From: Accumulibacter sp.
GTDB taxonomy: Bacteria; Pseudomonadota; Gammaproteobacteria; Burkholderiales; Rhodocyclaceae
Length of the DNA stretch: 10,302 nt
Direction of reading: 5' to 3'
Assembly (NCBI GenBank): GCA_003538495.1
Contig: DPSD01000600.1
Location: 11,091-21,392 of the forward strand
Made by a program: the position numbers and the translations under genes. Positions 1-9,117 of this stretch are shown here, piece by piece; position 1 is the first letter of the stretch, and every line of letters starts with the position of its first letter. The notes under the pieces were generated by a model. The model was given only the letters and a program-made list of their open reading frames with translations, was not told the origin of the DNA and did not search any database.

Positions 1-1
1 C

Positions 2-2263
2 GGCAACGACACCTACGTGGTCGACAACACGGGTGACGTGATTACCGAGATCGCGAGCGAAGGCACCGATCTGGTTCAGTCCAGCGTCACCTACACGCTC
101 TCCGCAAACGTCGAGAACCTCACCCTCACCGGCACCAGTGCCATCAACGGCACCGGCAACGCCCTGAACAACACCTTGACCGGCAACGCCGCCGACAACG
201 CCCTCGACGGTGGTAGCGGCACCGACACGCTGGTGGGTGGTACCGGCAACGACACTTATTATGTCAGCACTGGCGACGTCGTCACCGAAGCGGCCGGCGC
301 CGGGACCGATACCGTCATCTCCGATGTGACCTGGACACTCGGCAGCAACCTCGAGAACCTGACCCTCACCGGCACGTCGGCGATCAACGGCACCGGCAAC
401 ACCTTGAACAACGTGTTGACCGGCAACAGCGCCGCCAACGTTCTGGATGGCGGCAGCGGTGTCGATACCCTGATCGGTGGCCTCGGCAACGACACCTACA
501 AGGTCGACAATGCAGCCGACGTGATCATCGAGAACGCCGGCGAAGGCACCGACCTGATCCAGTCCAGCGTGACCTGGACCCTTTCCGTCGACGTCGAAAA
601 CCTCACCCTTACCGGCACCAGTGCCATCAACGCTACCGGCAACACCCAGAACAACATTCTCACCGGCAACAGCGGTGCCAACGTCCTCGGCGGCGGCAGC
701 GGTGCCGATACGCTGGTCGGTGGTACCGGCAACGACACCTACGTGGTCGACAACGCTGGTGACGTGACTACCGAGAACGCCGGCGAGGGTACCGATCTGG
801 TCCAAGCAAGCGCCACCTGGACGCTGGGCGCCAACCTGGAAAACCTCACGCTGACCGGTAGCAGTGCCATCAACGGCAGTGGCAACACCCTGAACAACAG
901 CTTGACCGGAAATGCAGCCGACAATGTCCTCGATGGCGGAGCCGGTAACGACACGCTGGCGGGCGGCGGCGGCAATGACACCTACCATGTCAGCAGTGGC
1001 GACGTGGTCACCGAGGCGGCCAGCGCCGGGACCGATACGGTCATCTCGGACGTGACCTGGACACTCGGCAGCAACCTCGAGAACCTGACCCTCACCGGCA
1101 CGTCGGCGATCAACGGCACCGGCAACACCCTGAACAACGTGTTGACCGGCAACAGCGGCGCCAACATTCTGAATGGCGGCGCCGGTACCGACACCCTGGT
1201 CGGCGGCCTCGGCAACGACACCTACACCGTCGACAACGTCGCCGATGTGATCACCGAGAACATCGGCGAAGGTACCGACCTGGTGCAAGCAAGCCTCACC
1301 TGGGTGCTCTCCGCGAACCTCGAAAACCTCACCCTGACCGGTACAACTGCCATCAACGGCACCGGCAACAGCCTGGACAATGTGCTCACCGGCAACAGTG
1401 CCGCCAACACCCTCTCCGGTGGCAGCGGCAACGACACCCTGAGTGGCGCTGCCGGCGCGGACACCCTGGCCGGGGGTCTCGGCAACGACACCTACGTGGT
1501 CGACAGCAGCGGTGACGTGGTCACCGAGAACGCTGCTGAAGGCACTGACCTGGTCCAAGCAAGCGTCACCTGCACGCTCTCCGCCAACGTCGAGAACCTC
1601 GCGCTCACCGGCACGGGTGCCATCAACGGCACCGGCAACACGCTGGACAACGTCCTCACCGGCAACAGCGGTGCCAACATCCTCGACGGCGACGCCGGTA
1701 TCGACACCCTGGCCGGCGGCCTCGGCAACGACACCTACGTGGTCGACAGTAGCGGTGACGTGGTCACCGAGAACGCCGGCGAAGGCACCGATCTGGTCAA
1801 GGCGAACCTCACCTGGACACTCTCCGACAACCTGGAAAACCTCACCCTGACCGGCGCGACCGCCATCAACGGCACCGGCAACAGCCTGGACAACCTGCTC
1901 ACCGGCAACAGCGCCGCCAACACCCTCTCCGGTGGCGCCGGCAACGACACCCTGAGTGGCGCTGCCGGCGCGGACACTCTGATCGGCGGTCTCGGCAACG
2001 ATACCTACGTCGTCGACAACACCGGCGACGTGATCACCGAGAACCTCGGCGGGGGGACCGACCTGGTTCAGTCCAGCGTCACCTGGACCCTCGCCGCGAA
2101 CGTCGACAACCTGACGCTCACCGGAGCCAATACCATCAACGGCAACGGCAACACCCTGGACAACGTCGTCACCGGCAATACCGGCAACAACACTCTTACT
2201 GGCGGCGCCGGCAACGACACGCTGGCCGGAGGAAGCGGCAACGACCGCCTCGACGGCGGCGTC
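2..2263 (+). repeat. Nine-unit tandem repeat array inside the RTX gene (240-270 bp units)
   Basis: Units counted from each GNDTY-encoding start are 2-244, 245-484, 485-727, 728-970, 971-1210, 1211-1480, 1481-1723, 1724-1993 and 1994-2263. Lengths are 81, 80, 81, 81, 80, 90, 81, 90 and 90 residues. Every unit is a whole number of codons, so the frame is kept throughout. The three 90-residue units (6, 8, 9) carry one additional RTX nonapeptide near their end. Units 2 and 5 lack one residue after GNDTY and share the variant block [15 protein letters not shown]. Array length is probably variable between strains and easily mis-assembled from short reads. Confidence 0.95.
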
Positions 2264-2644
2264 GGCAACGACACCTACCTCTTTGCACGTGGCGACGGCG
2301 CCGACGTCGCCAGTGACAACGACGCCACGGCCGGCAACAGCGACCTCGCCCAGTTCGCCGCCGGCATCGCCAATGACCAGTTGTGGTTCCGGCATGTCGG
2401 CAACAACCTCGAAGTGGGCGTCATCGGCACCAGCGACGCCCTGACCATCGAGAACTGGTATAGCGGCTCGGCGTACCACCTCGAACGCTTCCAGACCGCC
2501 GACAACAAACTGCTGGTCGACACCAGCGTCGAGAACCTGGTGCAAGCCATGGCCGCGTTTGCGCCGCCGTCGGCCGGCCAGACGACGCTGCCGCCCGCGT
2601 ACCAGACGGCACTGGCGCCGGTCCTGGCGGCCAACTGGCAGTAG
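2..2644 (+). CDS. RTX-type calcium-binding repeat protein, type I secretion substrate (5' end outside the window)
   Basis: This is the C-terminal 880 residues of a large secreted repeat protein; the reading frame is open to the left edge, so the start is not seen. Residues 1-754 are nine tandem repeats of 80-90 residues. Each begins GNDTY and carries [20 protein letters not shown] and LTGN blocks, then two or three RTX nonapeptides (GGxGxDTL), which in this family fold as calcium-binding beta-rolls. From residue 755 the pattern changes to a haemolysin-type calcium-binding-related cap with NDQLWFR, LTIENWY and ERF. The protein ends with a proline/alanine-rich tail finishing in ANWQ, the expected position of an uncleaved C-terminal type I secretion signal. 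The HlyB- and HlyD-type genes directly downstream support export by this route. It has only one cysteine, at codon 1571-1573. Function after export (adhesin, surface layer, matrix protein) cannot be told from this part. Confidence 0.93.
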   Translation, partial: GNDTYVVDNTGDVITEIASEGTDLVQSSVTYTLSANVENLTLTGTSAINGTGNALNNTLTGNAADNALDGGSGTDTLVGGTGNDTYYVSTGDVVTEAAGAGTDTVISDVTWTLGSNLENLTLTGTSAINGTGNTLNNVLTGNSAANVLDGGSGVDTLIGGLGNDTYKVDNAADVIIENAGEGTDLIQSSVTWTLSVDVENLTLTGTSAINATGNTQNNILTGNSGANVLGGGSGADTLVGGTGNDTYVVDNAGDVTTENAGEGTDLVQASATWTLGANLENLTLTGSSAINGSGNTLNNSLTGNAADNVLDGGAGNDTLAGGGGNDTYHVSSGDVVTEAASAGTDTVISDVTWTLGSNLENLTLTGTSAINGTGNTLNNVLTGNSGANILNGGAGTDTLVGGLGNDTYTVDNVADVITENIGEGTDLVQASLTWVLSANLENLTLTGTTAINGTGNSLDNVLTGNSAANTLSGGSGNDTLSGAAGADTLAGGLGNDTYVVDSSGDVVTENAAEGTDLVQASVTCTLSANVENLALTGTGAINGTGNTLDNVLTGNSGANILDGDAGIDTLAGGLGNDTYVVDSSGDVVTENAGEGTDLVKANLTWTLSDNLENLTLTGATAINGTGNSLDNLLTGNSAANTLSGGAGNDTLSGAAGADTLIGGLGNDTYVVDNTGDVITENLGGGTDLVQSSVTWTLAANVDNLTLTGANTINGNGNTLDNVVTGNTGNNTLTGGAGNDTLAGGSGNDRLDGGVGNDTYLFARGDGADVASDNDATAGNSDLAQFAAGIANDQLWFRHVGNNLEVGVIGTSDALTIENWYSGSAYHLERFQTADNKLLVDTSVENLVQAMAAFAPPSAGQTTLPPAYQTALAPVLAANWQ
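245..1210 (+). repeat. Higher-order duplication with 726-bp period (units 2 and 5 as near copies)
   Basis: Units 2 (245-484) and 5 (971-1210) resemble each other more than their neighbours, and lie exactly 726 bp apart, three units. Bases 326-403 and 1052-1129 are identical over 78 bp. Both use the codons acg-tcg-gcg-atc for TSAI, where other units mostly use acc-agt-gcc-atc. The adjacent units follow the same register: 1 and 4 share LTGNAADN, and 3 and 6 share VDNxADVI. A block of three repeats therefore seems to have been duplicated, or homogenised by conversion. Confidence 0.8.
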
Positions 2645-2757
2645 ATTTCCCCGAGGGTCTGCCTGAGGGTCTGCCCGAGCAGCTCCGGGCAGCACCCCTT
2701 CCAGCCGTTCCACCCCACCGACGCCCTTGCTCTCCAGCAGGGGCGTCCCCCGCCGCC
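2645..2757 (+). other. Intergenic gap between RTX substrate and exporter, with tandem 12-bp repeat
   Basis: This 113-bp non-coding gap starts with an 11-bp direct repeat GAGGGTCTGCC at 2653-2663 and 2665-2675 (12-bp period). A hairpin follows immediately. A purine run AGGGG at 2739-2743 lies 14 nt before the exporter ATG at 2758, a rather distant and weak ribosome binding site. I see no convincing sigma-70 promoter. The exporter may be read through from the substrate gene. Confidence 0.5.
2671..2692 (+). terminator. Candidate attenuator hairpin between RTX gene and exporter
   Basis: CTGCCCG (2671-2677) is the reverse complement of CGGGCAG (2686-2692), a perfect 7-bp GC-rich stem with an 8-nt loop. 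An alternative fold pairs CTGCCC with GGGCAG, bulges C2686, and adds a GAG/CTC stem with a 3-nt loop. No T-tract follows (the next bases are CACCCCTT), so it is not a classical intrinsic terminator. Its place between a highly expressed substrate gene and its exporter fits partial termination or mRNA stabilisation, as known for hlyA/hlyB-type loci; that role is inferred. Confidence 0.4.
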
Positions 2758-4943
<2,186 letters not shown>

Positions 4944-4947
<4 letters not shown>

Positions 4948-6368
4948 GCCGGGCACTGCGGCTGGGAGCCACGGTCGACCTGTTGAAGCGCTACGCCGCC
5001 GTCTTTCGCCAGGCCTGGCGCGAGCGCGAGCGCCCGCATGCACCGCGGCCGGCGCATGAAGTCGACTTCCTGCCGGCCGCGCTATCGCTGCAGGAGCGGC
5101 CAGTGTCGCCGGCGCCGCGGCTGGCCATGGCGCTGATCGTCGGCTTCGCGCTGATCGCGCTCATCTGGGCGGTTTTCGGGCAGATCGACATCGTCGCCAC
5201 GGCGCGCGGCAAGATCGTTCCCAATGATCGGACGAAGGTGATCCAGCCCTTCGAGACGTCAACCGTGAAAGCGATTCGCGTTGCCGATGGGCAGAGCGTG
5301 CGCCGTGGCGAAGTGCTGCTCGAACTCGACCCGACCAACGCCGAGGCCGACCGTGCGCGTTACGCCGGCGATCTTGACCGCGCGCACACCCAGTCGGCAC
5401 GGGCGGCAGCGCTATTGGCGGCGATTGACGGCGGTCAGGCACCGGTACTGGCGCGACTGCCTGGACGGTCGGCAGACCGGCAAGTGCAGGAGCAGCGTTT
5501 CCTTGACGGCCAGTACGGCGAATACCGCGCCAGGCTGGCACGCATCGACGCCGACATCGCACGACGGGAGGCGGAACTGCGGTCCACCCGCGAAGTGGTG
5601 CGCAAGCTCGAACAAACGGCGCCGATCGCCCGCCAACGGTCTACGGATTTCAGGAAGCTGGTCGAGCAGAACTTCATTTCGCAACACGGTTACCTCGAGA
5701 AGGAGCAACTGCGCATCGAACAGGAAGCCGATCTGTCGACGCAGAAGAGCCGCCTGAACGAATTGTCGGCGGCGCTTGCCGAGGGTCGCGAACAACGCCG
5801 CGCGCTGGTCGCCGAGACCCGGCGCCTGGCGCTCGACAGTCTGAACGAGGCCGAGCAGAAGGCCGGCAGTCTTGGCCAGGAACTCGTCAAGGCGGAGTCG
5901 CGCGGCAAGCTGATGACGCTGACGGCGCCGGTCGATGGTACGGTGCAGCAACTGGCGGTGCATACCGTCGGCGGTGTCGTGACGCCGGCACAGGCGCTGA
6001 TGATCATCGTCCCGAAGGACGAGGCGGTCGAAGTCGAGGCCTTCGTCGAAAACAAGGACATCGGTTTCGTCAATGCCGGCCAGGAGGCGCAGGTCAAGGT
6101 CGAGACGTTTCCGTTCACCCGCTACGGCACCATCCCGGCAACGGTGACGCAGGTTGCCAACGATGCGATCAACGACGAGAAGAAGGGCCTGCTCTATACG
6201 CTGCGCGCCAAGCTCTCGCAAGCGACGATTCGTGTCGAGGACAAGTGGGTGACGCTGTCGCCCGGAATGGCGGTGACCGTCGAGGTCAAGACCGGCCGCC
6301 GGCGGGTGATCGACTATCTTCTCAGTCCGCTGCTGCAGTACGGCGATGAGAGCCTGCGCGAACGGTAG
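4944..6368 (+). CDS. hlyD: HlyD-type periplasmic adaptor (membrane fusion protein) of type I secretion
   Basis: This 474-residue protein links the inner-membrane exporter to an outer-membrane channel. A basic cytoplasmic N-terminus of about 58 residues precedes one membrane helix at about 59-78 ([20 protein letters not shown]). The first lipoyl-like half follows at about 97-130 ([18 protein letters not shown]). A long, charged, coiled-coil-like stretch then runs to about 310. The second lipoyl half starts at 328 ([10 protein letters not shown]), followed by the beta-barrel region ([13 protein letters not shown]) and the C-terminal SLRER typical of HlyD. The frame is open far upstream of 4944, but that part only overlaps the exporter in another frame. 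The ATG at 4944 overlaps the exporter stop and has AGGGG 8 nt upstream, so this start is well supported. No TolC gene follows. Confidence 0.95.
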
Positions 6369-6478
6369 CGCGTGGCGGGTGGCGTCCGGCGCGTCTTCGT
6401 CGCGGCTGGTGGCACTTCCTGCAAGGCGCCATCCAGCGCCTTGACGATCCCTTGCTGCTCAAAATTCATCTCACCCAT
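6314..6478 (-). CDS. Small hypothetical ORF (54 aa) with a perfect Shine-Dalgarno, possibly a gene remnant
   Basis: On the minus strand ATG at 6478 begins MGEMNFEQQGIVKALDGALQ and runs 54 codons to TAG at 6316-6314, which lies antisense to the end of the HlyD gene. AGGAGG (6492-6487) stands 8 nt before the ATG, the best ribosome binding site in the window. The first 22 or so residues look like an ordinary soluble amphipathic segment. The rest is rich in Pro, Thr, Arg and Ser, and its final codons read the complement of the HlyD gene. It may therefore be the first codons of a longer gene cut off by a rearrangement, rather than a complete small protein. I do not recognise a family. A second in-frame ATG lies at 6469. 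Confidence 0.4.
   Translation of the reverse strand: MGEMNFEQQGIVKALDGALQEVPPAATKTRRTPPATRYRSRRLSSPYCSSGLRR
6422..6443. terminator. Candidate bidirectional terminator hairpin between convergent operons
   Basis: CAAGGCGC (6422-6429) and GCGCCTTG (6436-6443) are perfect reverse complements, an 8-bp stem with a 6-nt loop, 54 bp after the HlyD stop. No T-tract follows on either strand, so efficiency as an intrinsic terminator is doubtful. Its position where the two operons meet is right for one. The stem also lies inside the small minus-strand ORF. Confidence 0.4.
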
Positions 6479-6503
6479 CGAGTGGCCCTCCTCATCGGCC
6501 GCA

Positions 6504-6551
6504 AACCCTTGTCACAACTGACGACTGAGTTTGCACCAATTCACAAGGGTT
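6504..6551. repeat. Inverted repeat, 9-bp arms with 30-nt spacer
   Basis: AACCCTTGT at 6504-6512 is the exact reverse complement of ACAAGGGTT at 6543-6551. A second, competing pair, GCAAAC (6501-6506) with GTTTGC (6529-6534), overlaps the left arm, so two alternative folds are possible. The spacer is lower in GC than the surrounding DNA. It lies just upstream of the small minus-strand ORF, where a leader, operator pair or element end could be. No transposase or target duplication is visible. Confidence 0.5.
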
Positions 6552-6605
6552 CGACCGAGGGACATGCTGAGGGACGTGGGTTGATTGAGCGGCCCGAAAT
6601 CGGCT

Positions 6606-6622
6606 CGCCAGGCGGTCTGGCG
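6606..6622 (-). terminator. Weak terminator-like hairpin after lutC
   Basis: On the minus strand CGCCAG pairs with CTGGCG around a 5-nt loop, starting 12 nt after the lutC stop. The following bases are AGCCGATTTCGG, with only three T's. It is short and may not act alone. Confidence 0.3.
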
Positions 6623-6633
6623 CGGCCCACCCG

Positions 6634-7305
6634 TCAGCCCTCCGGAGCAGCCCCGACGACCACCAGATGCACCCGGTACGGCCCGTGCGCGCCAAGGACG
6701 ATGGTCAGCTCGATGTCGCCGGTGCGCGAGGGGCCGGAAATGAAGTTCACCGCGCGCGGCAGTTCGCCGTGCTCTTGCCGGAGCAGCGCGAAGCCTTCCT
6801 CCATGCCGGCGACGATGCGCCCGGCGAGCACGATGGCGATATGCGTTTCGGGCAGCAGGCTGGTCGTCGCGGCCGTCGCAGGCCCGGAGAGCAGCATCAG
6901 CGTACCGGTCTCGGCGATCGCACAAAAGGCGCCGGTGATCCCCACCAGGTCGTCGTCACGCGCTGCCCGCGCGGCGACGGTCAGGCCGGCGCCGGCCCAG
7001 TCGAGGCTGGCGTACTCGTGCCAGCAAACGGCAACTGCCGGCAGGCCAGCTGCCGACAGGTAGCGGGCGACCGCTGCCGGCACCTCGGCGATGCTGCTGA
7101 CCCGATCAACGGTTGACGACATCGCCTGCGAGCAGCGGCAGAAGCGCTCGAGCAGGTCGCCCACGAGCTTGGGGCGCGGGCCTTCGGTCGCCGCGGCGAG
7201 GTCTTCGAAGACCTTGTTCCGGCGTTCTCCGGCGAGCGCCGGGTCGTGCCGCAAGGCGGCGCGGACGCGCCCCAGGATATCGGCTCTGGACGAATTGTTG
7301 TTCAT
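6634..7305 (-). CDS. lutC: LutC/YkgG-family LUD-domain protein (lactate utilisation protein C)
   Basis: The 223-residue protein matches the LutC (LUD domain, formerly DUF162) family in length and motifs: AETGTLML at 131-138, and the near-C-terminal GPSRTGDIEL at 191-200 followed by VLGAHGP. In known systems LutC works with LutA (cysteine-rich CCG protein) and LutB (iron-sulfur protein) to oxidise L-lactate to pyruvate in the cytoplasm. Neither partner is here. Instead the ATG at 7305 overlaps the modC stop by ATGA (7302-7305), so it appears to be the last gene of a molybdate transport operon. No good ribosome binding site precedes it, which suggests translation by coupling from modC. Family assignment is firm; involvement in lactate metabolism at this locus is unproven. 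Confidence 0.88.
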   Translation of the reverse strand: MNNNSSRADILGRVRAALRHDPALAGERRNKVFEDLAAATEGPRPKLVGDLLERFCRCSQAMSSTVDRVSSIAEVPAAVARYLSAAGLPAVAVCWHEYASLDWAGAGLTVAARAARDDDLVGITGAFCAIAETGTLMLLSGPATAATTSLLPETHIAIVLAGRIVAGMEEGFALLRQEHGELPRAVNFISGPSRTGDIELTIVLGAHGPYRVHLVVVGAAPEG

Positions 7306-8444
7306 TGCTTGGGACCCGTGGCGCTGCCGGCAAACGCGATCTGGCCGACGGTCGCCGAGTCGGCCGGGGTGAGCGCGATGGCAGCTTTCTGCAACTGCAG
7401 CGCGACGCTGGCGCCGGGGACGAGACCGCGCCGCTGCGCGACCGACGCGCCGATGGCAAACGACAGCGTGGCGTCGCGACGGCCGCCGACGCGCGCGCTC
7501 ACCGTGGCGTGTCCACGCCAGGCCAATCGCTCGTTGACGGTCGCGTCGACGGTGTTTTCGCGATCGGTCTGGTGGTCACGAACGAGGATCACGCCGGCTT
7601 CGGGCACCACCCAGCAGACCGTCTCGCCAACCGCAAAACCGGCATGATGTGCCGCCTGCAGCGGTTGGCCCAGCCAGTCGATGAGCGTCGTGTCGCTCGC
7701 CGGCGACTGCTCCAGCACCTGGCCGACGAAGATATTGGGCTGGTCGGTGAGCCGCGCGACCAGCGCGCTGACCGGCCGCGCCAGCAGTTCGTCGGGCGGC
7801 GCGGTTTGCAGCGTTCGGCCGCGATGGAGGACGGTCATGGTGTCCGCAAGCAGCGCCGCTTCCTCGAGGTCGTGGGTGACCAGGACGATCGGAATGGCCA
7901 GCGAGCGACGCAACTCGATGAGCTGGCGCAGGAGCTTTCGCCGCGTCACCTGGTCGACCGCCGAAAAGGGTTCGTCGAGCAGCAACACCTGCGGGTCGCG
8001 CGCCAGCGCGCGGGCCAGCGCGACGCGCTGCTGCTGGCCGCCGGAAAGCTCCGCTGGACGACGTCCCTCCAGACCTTCGAGGTTGGTACGCGCCAGCCAG
8101 TGGCGTGCTTTCGCCGCGCGCTCGCCGGCCGGCAGATGGTGCAGCGCGGCCATCACGTTGGCCAGCGCGCTCAGGTGCGGGAACAAGGCGTAATGCTGGA
8201 AGACGAAACCGACGCGCCGCTGCTGCGGCGCCACGTCGATGCCGCGCCTGGCGTCGAGCCAGGTCTCGTCACCGCAGCGCACGGTACCGGCCGCTGGCCG
8301 GTGCAGCCCGGCCAGGCAGCGCAGGATAGTCGATTTGCCGCTCCCCGACGGGCCGACCAGCGCCAACAGCTCGCCGCTGCCGCAAGCGAGGTCAGCGGCC
8401 AGCGGGATCGGTGCCGACTGTTCGAGGCGGGCGGTGAGCTTCAT
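7302..8444 (-). CDS. modC: Molybdate ABC transporter ATP-binding protein ModC
   Basis: This 380-residue ATPase energises molybdate import. From the N-terminus it has Walker A GPSGSGKST at 31-39, the Q-loop at Q83 (FQHYALFPHL), LSGGQ at 133-137, Walker B VLLLDEP at 153-159 and H191 (VTHDLEEA). A C-terminal extension from about 230 ends in a TOBE/Mop-like segment, about 315-370, which in ModC is where oxyanion-linked regulation occurs. The frame is open well upstream, but that stretch lies over modB in another frame. The ATG at 8444 overlaps the modB stop (ATGA 8441-8444), gives the canonical ModC start (MKLTARLEQ) and is preferred. Its order after modA and modB and the TOBE/Mop tail favour molybdate/tungstate over sulfate or phosphate. 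Confidence 0.92.
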   Translation of the reverse strand: MKLTARLEQSAPIPLAADLACGSGELLALVGPSGSGKSTILRCLAGLHRPAAGTVRCGDETWLDARRGIDVAPQQRRVGFVFQHYALFPHLSALANVMAALHHLPAGERAAKARHWLARTNLEGLEGRRPAELSGGQQQRVALARALARDPQVLLLDEPFSAVDQVTRRKLLRQLIELRRSLAIPIVLVTHDLEEAALLADTMTVLHRGRTLQTAPPDELLARPVSALVARLTDQPNIFVGQVLEQSPASDTTLIDWLGQPLQAAHHAGFAVGETVCWVVPEAGVILVRDHQTDRENTVDATVNERLAWRGHATVSARVGGRRDATLSFAIGASVAQRRGLVPGASVALQLQKAAIALTPADSATVGQIAFAGSATGPKQ

Positions 8445-9106
8445 CGGCGCAGCACCGAACGGCCGAGCCGGCTGACCACGGTCACGGCAACGAAGGACAG
8501 CGCCAGCAGCAACGCCGACATGGCGGCCGCCGCCGAGTCGTTGAAGGCCTGCGCCTGATCGTAGATGGCGATCGCTATGGTCCGCGTCTCGCCCGGCAGG
8601 CTGCCGCCGACCATCAGCACGACGCCGAACTCGCCGAGCGTGTGCGCGAAAGTCAGCGCCAGCGCGGCGGCGATTCCCGGCCACGCCAGCGGCAGTTCGA
8701 TACGCAGGAAGGTCTGCCAGCGCGACAGTCCCGACACCCACGCCGCTTCGCGCACTTCGCGGGGAATCGACGCGAACGAGCGTTGCATCGGCTGCACGGC
8801 GAACGGCAGGTTGAAGATCAGCGAGGCGGCGAGCAGCCCGTCGAAGCTGAAAACCAGCGCCCGCCCGGTCAGCGCCTGGTAGGCCTGGCCCAGCGGCGAA
8901 GCGCCGCCGAAGCCGAGCAGCAGGTAGTAGCCGAGGACCGTCGGCGGCAGCACCAGAGGCAGCAGGATCGCCGCCTCGAGCGCGCCCTGCCAGCGAAACG
9001 CCGACCACGCCAGCAGCCGCGCCAGCCAGATCGCGAAAGGCAGCAGCAATAGCGCCGTGGCGGTGGCCAGTTGCAGCGATAGCGCGAGCGCCTGCCAGTC
9101 GATCAT
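8441..9106 (-). CDS. modB: Molybdate ABC transporter permease ModB
   Basis: This 221-residue integral membrane protein forms the channel of the molybdate importer. It is hydrophobic throughout, with about five or six helices. It carries the ABC-importer EAA loop at 120-128 (EAAWVSGLS), which docks on ModC. The downstream GETRTIAIAIYD (172-183) is typical of ModB. The length matches the family. The start is fixed by ATG at 9106, 4 nt after the modA stop, with GAGGTGA as ribosome binding site. The stop overlaps the modC start. Confidence 0.94.
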   Translation of the reverse strand: MIDWQALALSLQLATATALLLLPFAIWLARLLAWSAFRWQGALEAAILLPLVLPPTVLGYYLLLGFGGASPLGQAYQALTGRALVFSFDGLLAASLIFNLPFAVQPMQRSFASIPREVREAAWVSGLSRWQTFLRIELPLAWPGIAAALALTFAHTLGEFGVVLMVGGSLPGETRTIAIAIYDQAQAFNDSAAAAMSALLLALSFVAVTVVSRLGRSVLRR

Positions 9107-9117
9107 GCCGTCACCTC
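9107..9117 (-). promoter_or_regulatory. Strong ribosome binding site of modB, overlapping the modA stop
   Basis: On the minus strand GAGGTGA (9117-9111) contains the modA stop TGA (9113-9111) and ends 4 nt before the modB ATG at 9106. Counted from GAGG the spacing is 7 nt. Among the internal starts of this operon it is the only strong independent site; modC and lutC appear to rely on ATGA coupling. Confidence 0.75.

Larger units (their letters stand above)
6369..6633. other. Convergent intergenic region between the secretion and mod-lut operons
   Basis: These 265 bp separate the 3' ends of two convergent gene sets. About 6455-6560 looks lower in GC than either side. The region contains most of a short minus-strand ORF (its 3' end runs into the adaptor gene), an 8-bp hairpin at 6422-6443, a 9-bp inverted repeat at 6504-6551, a 12-bp-period direct repeat of GAGGGAC at 6557-6563 and 6569-6575, and a 6-bp hairpin at 6606-6622. 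I see no tRNA or other structured RNA that I recognise. Confidence 0.6.

Noticed and set aside
2..2263. CRISPR-like or satellite array
   Set aside because: Units are 240-270 bp, all in frame, and diverged at the protein level like a coding repeat; there are no short identical repeats with unique spacers.
259..2274. Row of minus-strand ORFs of about 68-89 codons in the RTX array
   Set aside because: They recur once per repeat because the repeat's codon pattern leaves the antisense frame open. Their Pro/Ser/Leu-rich products are shadows.
7113..8558. Plus-strand ORF of 481 codons
   Set aside because: It is antisense to modC and the start of lutC, and its Arg/Gln-rich product has no recognisable motif.
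8445..9008. N-terminal extension of the ModC frame
   Set aside because: It lies over modB, is Ala/Arg-rich, and the ABC domain begins normally at the ATG at 8444.
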